Translations under genes and position numbers: made by a program
Assembly: GCF_041146795.1 (NCBI RefSeq)
Contig: NC_135187.1
Coordinates: 22,079,056 to 22,143,055, forward strand
Length of the DNA stretch: 64,000 nt
Direction: 5' to 3'
DNA from: Maylandia zebra
Taxonomy: Eukaryota > Chordata > Actinopteri > Cichliformes > Cichlidae
Notes under the pieces: model-generated
What the model was told of the DNA's origin: nothing
Databases searched by the model: none
What the model saw: only the letters and a program-made list of their open reading frames with translations
In this document: positions 34,500 through 48,109 of the stretch, in pieces
Layout of the letters: each line of letters starts with the position of its first letter
Numbering within the stretch: the stretch's first letter is position 1

Positions 34500-35820
34500 G
34501 ACTCTCACCTGTAAGGTATGTAAGGGCCTCCAGTGGAACCTCTTCATATTCATTAAGGAACATCTGGAGCATGGAAGAAGGTTAGGCCGAACAGGAGCTT
34601 CTGCCAAATGACCTGTTTCTTGGAACCACCAAAAAAGTCCGGGTCAGAGATGGGGATGACTCTGGTATGAGTGCAACAGGTTGGCTTTAATCCCTTTAGG
34701 AGGCTTGTTTGTCATTTTCAGCCCATTCTGCAGGATATTGACTGGGAACTTATCAGATGGGTAACTGGTTAACGATAACCTGAGTGGAAAAGCATAAATG
34801 TATAATTTTGTTTTTTTATGTTATTGATGCAATAAATTAATAAAAAAAAATGTAGAATCTGCTACTTAAAGCTTGGGTGTGTCTTCTCTGGAGTAAAGGT
34901 TTCCTCACAGAGCCGCTCCAAAATGGGCATCCAGCTGGTGGCTCGATGACAGTTCTGCAGTACCACCCAGGTTCCCTCCTTGATGGCTTTGTCAATCATT
35001 CGAGCTGCTATGGGTCTCTGCCCTTGAACAAGGGAGATGGTTTGGGTCTTACTGCCCCCCATATCTAGGTCAAATTTCAGCAGACCTAATGACACAAAGC
35101 CAGACTTTATTAAAGCCTTTTATGATTCAGATTTATAATAAAAGAGTCTTTGTAGCTCCCTTCCAGGCCAAAAGCAGGGGGTTAATACCGACGGGAGTTA
35201 AACACAACAATGCCATTGTCTGTGGAGAACGAGTCCACTGGCAATCTCGCAATTTGCCATGCCCTGAAGCCACCTGGCTACTCTGGGTGTTAGTGAGGGT
35301 AAAGTCCTCAGAGCAGGGGATTTTCTTCTCTTTACATACAATATGCCACTGTGCCTGGCATTCTACACGATAATCTACAGTAAAAGCCACAAGGTAAGAC
35401 AGACAAATATGATACAAACCCGATTAATGCTAAAACTCAGGCACACATGACCATACATCTGAACTAACAGTAAAAATGAGCACATCATATACGTATTTTC
35501 ACATACCTAATTTCTAGTTGCCTTGCAGCCTCTGTCCACCTATCCTCCTTCCCCCCAGTCCTCCTATTCATTTCTCTGCCTTGATCAGTTTCTGAGAACA
35601 CAATTCGATGTTGTCCTCCAGTTCGTTCTTCTTTTTAATCATGGCTGACAAGTCATCATTCAGGCTCTGTAGATGGTCTTGCACTTTTTTTTCTTTTTTT
35701 TTTAGCTCAGCTCTTTTCACAGCCAGCTTTTCCATCTGCACAACCAGCTCATTCTCAGTCAGCTTCAATCTTTACTTTTTGGGGGCTACAACCTTGGCTA
35801 CACACTCATAAACCTCCGTT
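34500..35820 (-). pseudogene. dynein pseudogene: stalk, AAA5 and AAA6
   Basis: 35568-35820 reads VYECVAKVVAPKK then a stop and LTENELVVQMEKLAVKRAEL, a heptad-rich first stalk helix. 35133-35340 reads KEKKIPCSEDFTLT and, in another frame, ARLPVDSFSTDNGIVVFNS (AAA5). 34866-35090 reads [19 protein letters not shown] (AAA6). 34500-34780 reads [19 protein letters not shown]. No microtubule-binding domain tip was recognised. Confidence 0.85.
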
Positions 35821-35859
35821 GCCCTGACCCATTTGCAGAGACCCTCTCGGGATTGTGTG

Positions 35860-37790
<1,931 letters not shown>

Positions 37791-38429
37791 TTGAGTATTT
37801 CTCTGCAATTACAAACTTTGTGTATACAATCATGGTATCAAAATAAAGCTAACATTTGTGAAATTTCATCAGATTGATAGACATGACTATAAATTTATGC
37901 TACAGTAGGATGTTTTGACAAAGTAGGACGTTTTGTCAGAAAACCGGTTACATTAACTCTGAAGAATTTCTGGTTCTGTTTTGTTTGTTTAGCGGACTTT
38001 TGCGCATTTAGGTAACAGCTCTTTTAATCATGGCTTGTTTTCCTTGTGTTTGGTGGTTGTAGAAATGGTTTATATGAGATTTTAGCTGAGATTCAGAGGT
38101 TTCTGTGGATACCACACATGTCAGGACTTCTATTTCTGACCCCGTGTTATAACCGATTAAACGTGATCTCCTTCTTTTTGCCCCCGGTACTGGGGCGTGG
38201 GGCTTAACAGAATAATTACAAAAGGGAGAACAAAACTAAACATGAGGAACCAAGAACACAAGACTCTTTCAAAATAAAACAGGAAACATGTGGACATGAC
38301 ATGAGCAACATGAAAACACAGAGACAGAAAATACATGACACAGAAGACTGGGACAGACTTACACCAGGGGACACGAAGAGTCTCATAACTAAGCAGACAT
38401 AAAAGAACCTAAACTATACTGCAATTCAA

Positions 38430-38460
<31 letters not shown>

Positions 38461-39833
38461 GACTTAATATCATTTCATAAATAATCAAAAAATACAAAAT
38501 AACTAATTAACCCTCAACTTAAGAACAGCACATGAATAGAACACAATATAAACATAAGAAAATAATACAAAAATAATACAAAACGCTGGGTCACAGACCC
38601 AGTCCCTGACAGAGAACCTGCTGAGCCACCACAGAGGGCACTTCCACCCGTGACACGCAAAAATCTATATTGTGAGTAGACTTGTAAAGACATTTCTATG
38701 TAAATATGTTCGTATAATAACAATATGAAGACGTACTAAAATTGTTAAAAAAAATACTGAAGTGCTGTTCACACTAAATAGAGCAAACACTATTCCCTAT
38801 TTAGTGATCTATTTAACTTTAAAATTTTCCATCTTCTTTCCCTCTGACATATCAAGGTTGTACATTTCTTCTTGTTGTTTTGATCCCTCTAACACCCCAG
38901 GACCCACCTGTAAGCTCGAGGGGGAGAATCTGCTTCTATTTTAGAGGAAGACAGCATTTATACTATATTAGGTTTAAATAGGGTTCGTTTCAATTGTAAA
39001 CTGGTTCTCATTTGGCACAAACGTATCTCAGTCACGCATTCGTACACACATTTGGCCTAATTCTTTACCTCAACACGATTAAATTAATTCAAACATGCCC
39101 AAGCTCCCGACTGAGCAAGTCCTTTTAAGAATTTACTCATGGCCTTGTAGTCCAGACCATCTGATCAATTGAACACCACACACTAGTGTCACAGGTGTAT
39201 GCTAGAAGGGAAACCCTTCTAAACGGGACGAGCAGCAGGGGATGATCACGGAAACAGAAAGACATGTAATACTCGGTTAAAATAATTAATAAAAATATAT
39301 ACTTTATTTACAGCATAAAGATACCCCGATCAGGGAAAAGAATAATTTTTAAAAAAGACATAAAACTAAGGATAACAAAAGTCCAGTCCTCAGTCCGCGA
39401 GCTGAAGCCCCCAAGGGTCCCAATCAGTCTCCGCCACACTTAAGGCCACTAAAAGTCTGCCGAACTCCACCAGTGGGGCCAGGCCAACAGTGTCCTCATG
39501 TAGTGTCCTCTGCCACTCTGTTACCGCTAGACACAGGAAAGCAGCGGCAGTCACCCTTCCTAATTTACCGGGGATGTCTTTATGCATTTTAACAAACGGG
39601 ACTTACCCCGCGAGGGAGGAGCTCCAAACTCCGCTCGCCACTGTTCCATGCCTTAAGCTTTTTAGCTGGCGTCTTGCTACCACCTGGAATAGTCTGCCAC
39701 CCACGGACCGAAGGCCCTCTCTCCTTCTCCTGCGACTGCGGCCGCGACCTTCTGCCTTCGGCTGGGTCCTCTTTTTATATTTTATAGCATTGCACTTCAA
39801 GCTAAAACCATAAGTGACCAAACCAACTGAAAG
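37791..39833. other. unassigned repeat-rich segment replacing the dynein AAA1 start
   Basis: The exon(s) carrying AAA1 Walker A should lie here but cannot be found. It holds a short motif shared with 61.9 kb (GTAGGACGTTTTGTCAG), a (TAA)n run (38432-38461), a perfect AGAAGGGAAACCCTTCT palindrome (39206-39222), and a GC-richer part (39590-39780). It may contain an unrecognised LTR-type insertion. Confidence 0.5.
38432..38461. repeat. (TAA)n microsatellite
   Basis: About ten uninterrupted TAA units. Confidence 0.95.
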
Positions 39834-42800
39834 TTATCTATAGCAGCGATCAGTAAGCTGTGTGATGACCAGACGGGGGGAACTGCCCAGATATTCATAG
39901 CCATATTTCAAGCAGGTTGTAATCATCCGCAACATCACTTCTCCATCCTCCCAAAAGTAACGCAACTGAAAAATCCACACAAAGTCATTCAGTGAGGAGA
40001 TACTGTCCTCTGCAAGTTTTGCCACAACATCTCAAGCTAGGAGAGAAAAAACAAAACAGGTTAAACACAGATAACATATTATGTTAAAACAAAATCTAAT
40101 ACTTTTGATATTTAGAAATTACCATGAACATCAATCGCAGTAAGAGCACCAAGGGTCATCCTTGCCCCTCCAGGGAACTTCCCACGCACCAGGTCTACAA
40201 TGTCAGCAATCTGGGCATTGCAATTCTCCACATAGGCCTTTGGAAGATGAAACCAATAAAAACAAATGTAAAAGAAGTTTTAAGTTTTAAAGAAACCCAC
40301 ACAGTATCATTTCATAATTGGATTTTTTTTTTCAACTTTTACATTTTTTTAAAGACTGACAGGCAGAGGGTTGGTCTGGATGGCTTCAGACACTTGGCTG
40401 GTCTAATATATAGAAGAGGCACAAATAAGAACTTGGCCAGGCCACTGCAACACCCACTTCTTCCGGGGAATCTACATGAAACAAAATTCAGATAAGTTTG
40501 AACTCTTGATAAAATAACTGAAAACACTATTTGAATATTTGAATCAGGATGATAGGAGTTATAGTATTCTTTAATCATATTTTACAACCCCTCTATATTT
40601 TAGAGGGGTCTATCATATGCTTTCTCTAGATCCACAAAGACTCAGTGCAGCTCCTTCTGACCTTCTCTATACTTCTACATCAACACTCTTAAAGCAAAAA
40701 AATAATCTGGCATGAAGTCGCACTGCTGCTCGCTGATCATCACCCATCTTCTTAACCTAGCTTCAACAACTATTTCACATATCTTCTCACTTTATTGTGT
40801 TTTAAACATGCCGAACACTTCTGAGCGTTGGGTTCTCCACTTGCAGCAACCATTTATATCACTACGGTCGGGCACCTGGTGTTCACGCGTGACCCCGCCA
40901 AATTGTCTGTCGCTCGGGAGGAGTTTGCGACCATGGAGCGCCTGGGCATTGTGCAGTGTTCGACTAGTGCCTGAGCTTCCCCATTACACATGGTGCCTAA
41001 ATCTGACAGTTGGTAGCGACCTCAAGACAGATACATTAGCATTCCTTATCCTAAAAACAAGATAAAGAGTAAAGTAAGCATTTATTTTGTTAGGAAAAGA
41101 TTTGATGGGCATACAAGTCAGAGTAGCATAATCGAAGAGGAAGCTGAGATGCCTGGTTGCCTCATCAACCTCGTCTATCAGCTTGTGAATGGTCACATCC
41201 CTGGTGTTTTTAATGTACTGGTTAAGAGACAGCAACTCTTCTGAAGTTTCCGGGTGCCTCTGACCATCTTCGTAATTTCCTCATACATTTTACATATCCC
41301 AGTGAAAAAAAGGACAGCTGACCAACCATTTTTCCAGCAAACCTTAGAAGTGATCATAATAAAAAGTCACAAAATATGGCCTCTGCACTATGTGAAGTGA
41401 AAAACGGCAAAAGTATAACAATGTAAATCAGATATGAAACAGGAATCTATTTTATGCATATGAAATATGTAAAATAGTTAGTAACACAACACATGCTAAC
41501 ACTGTTTTGCTGTATACCTTAGCTTGAGCTGGATAAATCTTCTCCTTGTCAGTTGATATTTTGCCAGTAATCGCCATGTCCTCAGTAAATTCCAGCTTTG
41601 CTATGCCTTCAAAACACTTCTTCAGGTGGGGTTGGACACACAGGGGGTATCTGGTCTGTGAAAGAATCTCCAGGAGCTCATCATTAGACGGAAAGAAGAA
41701 TCTGGAAACACAGTGAACAAAGAAAGCTGAAACAGCCACTTGAGAAGATCCTTAACAGTATTTCTAATATTAGTAAATTGATTAAGTAACTCTTCCATAT
41801 TTATTTTTCTGTATTAATGTAAGATTTTCCTACAGGCATCTACAGCACTGTAGATGCTTCTGCTTTACGTTAGTTCTATTTTTTTTTTTAAATTTTATTT
41901 AGCAAACATAGACTGTCAATGTGTATTTTAGCCTACAAATGGGAGTCAAAATAGCTGAAATATCACTAACACGTAGCCACTAACACACGCGTATCCTTAA
42001 CCTGGAAAGTGTTATCACACAGAATTCGAAACAAAATTCACGAGATCCAATTACAGAAACTAAAACGCCTTTTGACAGTGTCATAGGGATTATACCGCCT
42101 CCGTCATGATATTGTTCCAGTAGCTGTCCACAATGGCAAACTTGCGTCCCTCCTCAGGCATCTGGGCAACGATGTCCTCTGAGCTGAAGATGGGCTCAAG
42201 GTAGAGCCACATAGCCTGACACTTCAACATGGCATCTAGTATGTCCTGCATACGTCCTGCAGCTTGTCCTCCCATTGCTATTTAGGAAAGTATCAGTAAG
42301 AATAACACAACTGCATTTAAAATGAGCTTTTGTTGTATCTCATAGTCATAGCATTTCTAATGTAGAATTTACCAACGACTAAATTCAGATAAATGTCTTA
42401 AAGAATAAATACAAGACTAGAGATGTACATAACTGTAATATTAGCATGGAAGAGCATAAAAATGGAAATTCAGAAAAATATACACTAAAAGGATAAATAT
42501 ATTGTAATTTCGTTGCCTGAGGCTGTGCTTAAGCAGGTCAAGTAATTTTGTTCTTGTTGGAAACAGAGCTTGCATATCACTTACTCAGACCGCTTTTTAA
42601 ACGGAAGTGCACGCTAATCCCACAGATGTTTGAATTTGAATTTTAGCAGTGCCAGTGCCCCATTATTACATCTAGTACGCATTCAAATACAAATATTAAA
42701 ATCAAAGTAGAACACCTGCATCCATTATAAAGCAGCAGGAGTGAGCCATCTGCAGAGTTTCATGTTTATGTAATTACACATTAGTCACAGTGGCACTATT

Positions 42801-43915
42801 TTTGCATGCAAAATGTTGGAACAACATGAACAGTAGTGCTGCTGCTTTATTCTATAAGCAAGGAGGGAATGAAGAAATCATGTCTGCTCCATATCTAGCA
42901 AAGCCTGTTCTTTGTTGATATGCTGTATGGAGGAAGAACAACAACAATCGTGCAGCACCCTCTGGCCTTACAGGATAAAGAAAGGTCTATGTTTTAACAG
43001 GTACAAAAACTATTTAAGCTACATTACCAAATGAAAAGATAACATGTGTACTTTAAGGGAAGTAAGAATGTAGCCTCTCTGACCTCCAGCTCAGTGACAG
43101 CGTCCACCAGGTTGGTAGTGATTTGAGTGAGATTTCTCACATTGTTCTTTATTTCCTCCATGTTCATCAGTTTCTTTTTCTTAAAAGCCAGTATCTCTTT
43201 CTGCACATCTTGCAGCCTCTGGTTAAAGCTAAAGACCCTGAAACAGTCAAATGGGGACAGGGCAGTCAGTTTGAATTGTTGGTATTTACATTAAAAAGAA
43301 GCTGGGAAAACAGACAGTAAAGCTGCATTTCTTACCTTGTTTGAAGGTGGTCCTCAATCTGTTTTCTGTTTATTTAGACTTGCTCTGCTGTCTTCAAGCT
43401 CAGTCACGATCTCTTCTGTAGTTTTTGGGGTGCCTCTGACCATCTTAGTAATTTCCTCACTCTTTTCACATATCCTAGTGAAAAAAAGGACAGCTGACCA
43501 ACCATTTTCCCACCATAACCTAAAAGCGATAACAGTAAAAAGTAACAAAATATGGCCTCTGCACTATGTGAACTGAAAAACTGCAAAAAAAAAAAAAAAA
43601 AAAGTGAAACAATGTAAATTAGATATCTATTTTTTATATATATGAAATATGCAAAATAGCATTTTTTGTGTTACTAGCTAACACTGTTTTGCTGTATACC
43701 TTAGCTTGAGCTGGATAAATCTTCTCTGTCAAGGGCACTGTCTCCTTTTCAGAGTTGATATTTTGCCAGTAATCGCCATGTCCTCAGTAAATTCCAGCTT
43801 CGCAATGCCTTTAAAACACTTCTTCAGGTGGGGTTGGACACACAGGGGGTCTTTGGTCTGTGGCAGAATCTCCAGGAGCTCATCATTAGACAGAAAGAAG
43901 AATCCGGAAACACAG
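39834..43915 (-). pseudogene. dynein pseudogene: stem and linker exons, rearranged
   Basis: Blocks seen: 43729-43915 [19 protein letters not shown]; 43354-43500 ICEKSEEITKMVRGTPKTTE; 43060-43240 QKEILAFKKKKLMNMEE; 42090-42275 [20 protein letters not shown]; 41520-41705 [19 protein letters not shown]; 41085-41290 EELLSLNQYIKNTRDVTIHK; 40133-40245 NAQIADIVDLVRGKFPGGAR; 39834-40030 SLNDFVWIFQLRYFWED to LVITQLTDRCYR. In a normal gene the FFF-SNDELLE block occurs once and after the KMVRGTP block; here it occurs twice, and the KMVRGTP-type block also follows it. Confidence 0.85.
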
Positions 43916-44104
43916 TGAACTGATGACACTGTAATTAATAGATACACTGTTTTTAATTCTTTACAATCAGATGTTGACTTTCCTTCTTTCGTAAGAGAAT
44001 GCTTTCTTTTTAGATCATATATTTCGATTCTATTGTTCTAATTGTATTAACATATAAATATATTTGATACTTTTTTGTATCCGCAAATTATATTTGTGTC
44101 AATT

Positions 44105-44195
44105 TGTCCATTTTCTTAGCTGCTTATCCAATATAAGGTAAAGGGGTTGCTCAAGCCTGTCCCAACTGTGACAGTACATCCTGGATAGGTGGTCA
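44105..44195 (+). repeat. common fish dispersed repeat fragment
   Basis: TCCATTTTCTTAGCTGCTTA, then GGGGTTGCTCAAGCCTGTCC and CATCCTGGATAGGTGG correspond to a repeat widespread in fish genomes (usual TCCATTTTCT..GCTTATCC and CCCTGGACAGGT). It abuts the transposase-like remnant. Confidence 0.6.
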
Positions 44196-46090
44196 AAAAA
44201 AACCTTGTCAGTTTGTATCAGCAATGCAAAGAAGACATTGTGTACTTTGATGCTATAGTAAGAAAAGAAAGTGCTGGAATGCCACCATACTATGTGTATG
44301 AATTGGTTGTCAGAAACCCATCCAAAGGTGCACCTCCTCTTCCTGTTGCTACATATGCCTCTGTAACATACTTCTTGCAGGCCTTTCAAACAGATCTGGT
44401 GAGAGCTTTTGTAAATCGGGCCTACAAAAGGCCTGTCATGTTCATGTGTGATGGATCACTAGTACTCCTCTGATCCATTTCCATCACATTCTGCAGAACA
44501 AGTTGTGAGGATCTGCTGCAGAAGAACTTTCTCTTGCTCACTGGCAAACATTCATCACAGACATTCAACGTTCCCATTCCCAGTGCGTGAATGGGTGGAT
44601 GACTGGATATGTAAAGCGCTTTGGGGTCCTTAGGGACTAGTAAAGCGCTATATAAATACAGGCCATTTACCATTTTACCATTTTCTTCATCGGTATTTGA
44701 GCCACGTCATGAAAAATGCCAAGGACCTTTGTAAAAAACAGTATGCACATTTACATCAATAATTCTTTGAGAATATAACATTTCTAATTTAAAGGTACTA
44801 CTAACAGTGATTCCATTTATTTCTTTCCCCAGCATTCCAGAGAACTACAGGCTTGGAATGCATCTATTTGGGCTGCTTGCATGTTGTGCTAACTTAAAAG
44901 ACATGGATGAGGTTGTCCATAGTGCAGCAGTAGTGTTTCGCAGTCCTTGTAGTGGAAGGAATATAACAAAGCATTACAACAACCTGAAACTCCTTATGCA
45001 AAAAAGGGGGACCCTAGATGTGGATGAAAAGACTGTGATTGCTGAGGACTACAAAGTTAACTTATATTTATTAGTAAAGTAATATTAGTAATAAGTGTTT
45101 ATTTGTCTCTGTCCCATAACAATTCATTACTTTATATTATTAAAAATAACAATGTATTTTTAAAACTCAATAATCTGTTAAAAAAATGAAATAATTATGA
45201 AAACATGCTTTCATATGTACATACTTTAATGAATTTAACATTGCATGAAAGTAAGAATTTTATTTTATTTTTTTTGCTTTGTGATATTACTGATTATATA
45301 TAAGTTTTACAGACTGATGTTCAGAACGCCCCCTTGAAGACCCATTTCCAGGAAATTGTTGACAGTGCAACACTGGACTGTGAGGGTGAACGAAACCTCT
45401 TTTATGCCGAAATGTATTTCAGGTCTGGTAAATCACCTTCTACCACATGCAACTTTGTGGTCAGCACTGATGCTCGGTACATTTTATTTTTTGTATTATT
45501 TTTATAACTTGTCATTTATAAATAACTGTAAAAGTGACAACTCAGTAAAGATTTGTCAGTCAGTAGCTTTTGTTTGTTACTTATATTTCTGAAGTATTTG
45601 GATGCTCCTCAGGGGATCTTGGACGTCATGGTACTGATCCTGATTAACTCCATGGTGACATTCAGCAATCCAAGAACCAGGTATCATGAAGAGAAGAATA
45701 AGTGTAAAAGAAACAGAAATTGTAGATAAAATTGAAATACATAGATTGTTTAACTCACTAATCAGAATGTTTTTTTGTATGTAATTTGTATAGTATATTT
45801 TTTTTTCTCTCATTTCTTTTCTAAATGTACTTGTATATTGTTCACATGTTGAAATAAATTACCAATCAATCAATCAATCAATCACTATGTACTATTACAT
45901 TACATCATTTTACACAAGACAACAGAAGCCAGCGAATCATGGAGAAAAGCCAGTAGGATATGAAAAGAATCCGTATCCAGAGAAGGAGACTGACACGGCT
46001 TGATGACTTTGTTGACATATATCAAAAAATGCACGATGCCCTCCTTCTTGAATATGCAAACATGAAAATATCAAGAAAGTATGAACAATT
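44190..46090 (+). pseudogene. DDE-transposase-like gene remnant, spliced, broken
   Basis: Plus-strand blocks read IVYFDAIVRKESAG, YYVYELVVRNPSKGAPPLPV, PVMFMCDGSLVLL then a stop, RYLSHVMKNAKDLCKK, YRLGMHLFGLLACC, VNHLLPHATLWSALMLG, DLGRHGTDPD and RRRLTRLDDFVDIYQKMHD. The spaced YFDA and CDGS aspartates look like the first two acids of a DDE fold. An intron (about 44745-44832, GTATGC...CCCCAG) restores the frame as KKH|IPENYRLG. A SINE tail splits the first exon. I infer a MULE- or KDZ-like transposase; the family is not identified. It lies in the opposite orientation to the dynein ruin that surrounds it. Confidence 0.55.
44583..44690 (+). mobile_element. SINE tail inserted in a transposase-like exon
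   Basis: Matches the last part of the 5240-5553 SINE (GTGAATGGGTGGATGACTG, TAAAGCGCTTTGGGGTCCTT). It lies inside the plus-strand transposase-like reading: protein similarity stops before it and resumes after it (RYLSHVMKNAKDLCKK). Confidence 0.75.
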
Positions 46091-46368
46091 TCCTGTTACT
46101 AAAAATGATATTTTATACAAATAGAGCAACATAGTCAGAACCAGTGAAAATATTTGCCTATGTACAGAAACAACTGGTGATGGAATCTGTAAGCATTAAA
46201 AGTATGTCTGTATACTCAACAGGCATGGAGAAATGGAAAGACAAACACAGTCTGAGTGACCCAGGGTCCGTGAGCAGTTGTGGACTTGTATAATATCTTA
46301 TATGTATGGTTGCTGCTATGCTGCTGTCCCTGTTTCCATGCTTACATGTATAGGCAGGTGTTTGTGTG

Positions 46369-46877
46369 TGGGTGCGGCTGTATCCGGTAGGCCGGGCTAC
46401 AGGCACCTTCAGGCCTGGTGGGTGTGGCCCTGCCAGGTGGCTGGCCACACCTGAAGATGATGCCACGCACCTGCAGTTGATCAGCCTTGTCAGGGGAGCT
46501 ATTTAAGGGTGTGATTGAGCTCCTACTGATGTGCGATTGTTGTGTGAGACGGCATGTCAGTTGTCTTACTGAGCAAAGTCTTTTGAGTGTATGCAAGCTG
46601 TAGTTGTGTATCCTGACAGCTGCCTCTGTTATTTCCCCCCCAGGCGGAGCATGGAAACGAGAGGGCAGCAAGCACGGGGTGTGCGGACACACGGGAGCTG
46701 AAAATACAGAGCACGGACTTCGGGTGTAGAAAGACACGACAAGGGAGTCAGGGGAGCGCACGGGGATCTATTGTGTAATATTCACAGCACTGTCAATAAA
46801 CGCACTGTTTTCTGCACCAGAGTCCTGCATTGTGGGTCCTGATTTCCCCACATCCCCACGGTCTGCCAGCCATGACA
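46369..46877 (+). mobile_element. probable solo LTR of a Gypsy-like retroelement
   Basis: A 509-base unit that starts TG and ends CA, flanked by the 5-mer GTGTG on both sides. It contains a TATA-like CTATTTAAGGG at about 46498, a poly-A signal CAATAAACG near 46795 and a downstream GTCCTGCATTGTGGGTCC. The flanking 5-mer is low complexity, so the left border is uncertain. No internal retroviral-type genes were found beside it. Confidence 0.45.
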
Positions 46878-47223
46878 GTGTGTACGTGTCACCATTAGTG
46901 ACAGGCTTGCCACTGAAAAAAGAGAAAACTGAGGTATGTTTTAATGTTCCGTTAATTTCAAGAATTAAATGACAACCGGACTTTCAATTCTTTAAGCTCA
47001 CAATTATCCTTTCGTCGTTCTATAAAATAAACAAAAGAAGTCATTCAAAAATGTTATTTGTTAACAGAGAAAGACACGACTCCCACGGTTCCTGTCAAAA
47101 CCTTGGAACAGGAACAGCTCAAACAACATGATATTGTCTAAAACCAGGTATTTTACGTTTATTTTATGTCTACCGTTGTGTGTTATTATCGTACATGAGT
47201 CTGATTATTGTCACATGTCTGTC

Positions 47224-47483
47224 TTTGTAGGCTGAAAGCCAGGAACAAGTAGCTGTTTGCCAGAAAACTGCAACATACATGGCTAAGAAAGCGTCAGTCA
47301 CATTTTGGAAAGGAGATTTCAGTGCCTTCGAAATGGCTGCAATTGTGAATGCTGCTAATTGAACTCTTTCTCACATGGGCAGACTTACAAAGGCACTATT
47401 TGCCACTGGTGGATGTAATATCAAAGCAGAGAGCAATGTCTTCTTTGCCAAAAATGGCAAATTAAAGACAGGACAAGTAGCGG
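47224..47483 (+). pseudogene. macro-domain-like exon with a stop
   Basis: The reading from the acceptor TTTGTAG to the donor GCG|GTAAGC contains VTFWKGDFSAFEMAAIVNAA, a stop, then GRLTKALFATGGCNIKAES and KNGKLKTGQVAV. This follows the macro-domain pattern WKGDI-...-VNAANE.L.GGGLA..L..AGG. Family knowledge: macro domains bind or remove ADP-ribose. It may come from a PARP14-like gene or be part of the same mobile gene as the neighbouring transposase-like blocks. Confidence 0.6.
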
Positions 47484-48109
47484 TAAGCAGGGAAACTACC
47501 TTGCATGACGCTTATTCATTTGGTAGGCCCATGTCTGCAGAATGACCCAACAGTGCGCATGATATCCACTGCTAAAGTAAAATAAAATGATAAATTAGTC
47601 CACAAAAAGTAGCAGTCATTAAATAGATTCAAACTATGTTTTTTTTTTTTTTCAGCTGTTATGATTTCTAATCAAACACACCCCACAAATATTATGTGTA
47701 ATATATCAGCATTAAAGTGTTTTACAAGAACAAGAGTAAATGAGACAAGTATGAATTTCTGAATTTTGTTTAACATCACAAATAAAATGCATTTCAATTA
47801 TTGGACTTTATTTATGTAATCATGTAAAATCTGGAGATATTTTGTTGTTGTTGCATGATGTACTTTTTTTTTTTTTTTTTAATTACATTTAAAACCATTG
47901 TAATCTATTACGGTACAATGAATGTTCTCAGAAGAATGAGTTTTTGAACTCATAACAAATTACTCTTCTGTTGTTGACTCACAGCTCACATATTCGTGGA
48001 AACACCATGAAACAGAAGTTGTCTTTGTGGTCCTGTCTCAAATTAGAGGTAACGACTTCATCATATGTCACAGTGAGCTCCTGTCCCTTAGACCACACAG
48101 CTGGCTTGT

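Noticed and set aside
39490..39813. 107-codon frame on the plus strand
   Set aside because: Arg/Leu-rich end from GC-rich sequence, no homology recognised, and a matching antisense frame; not supported.
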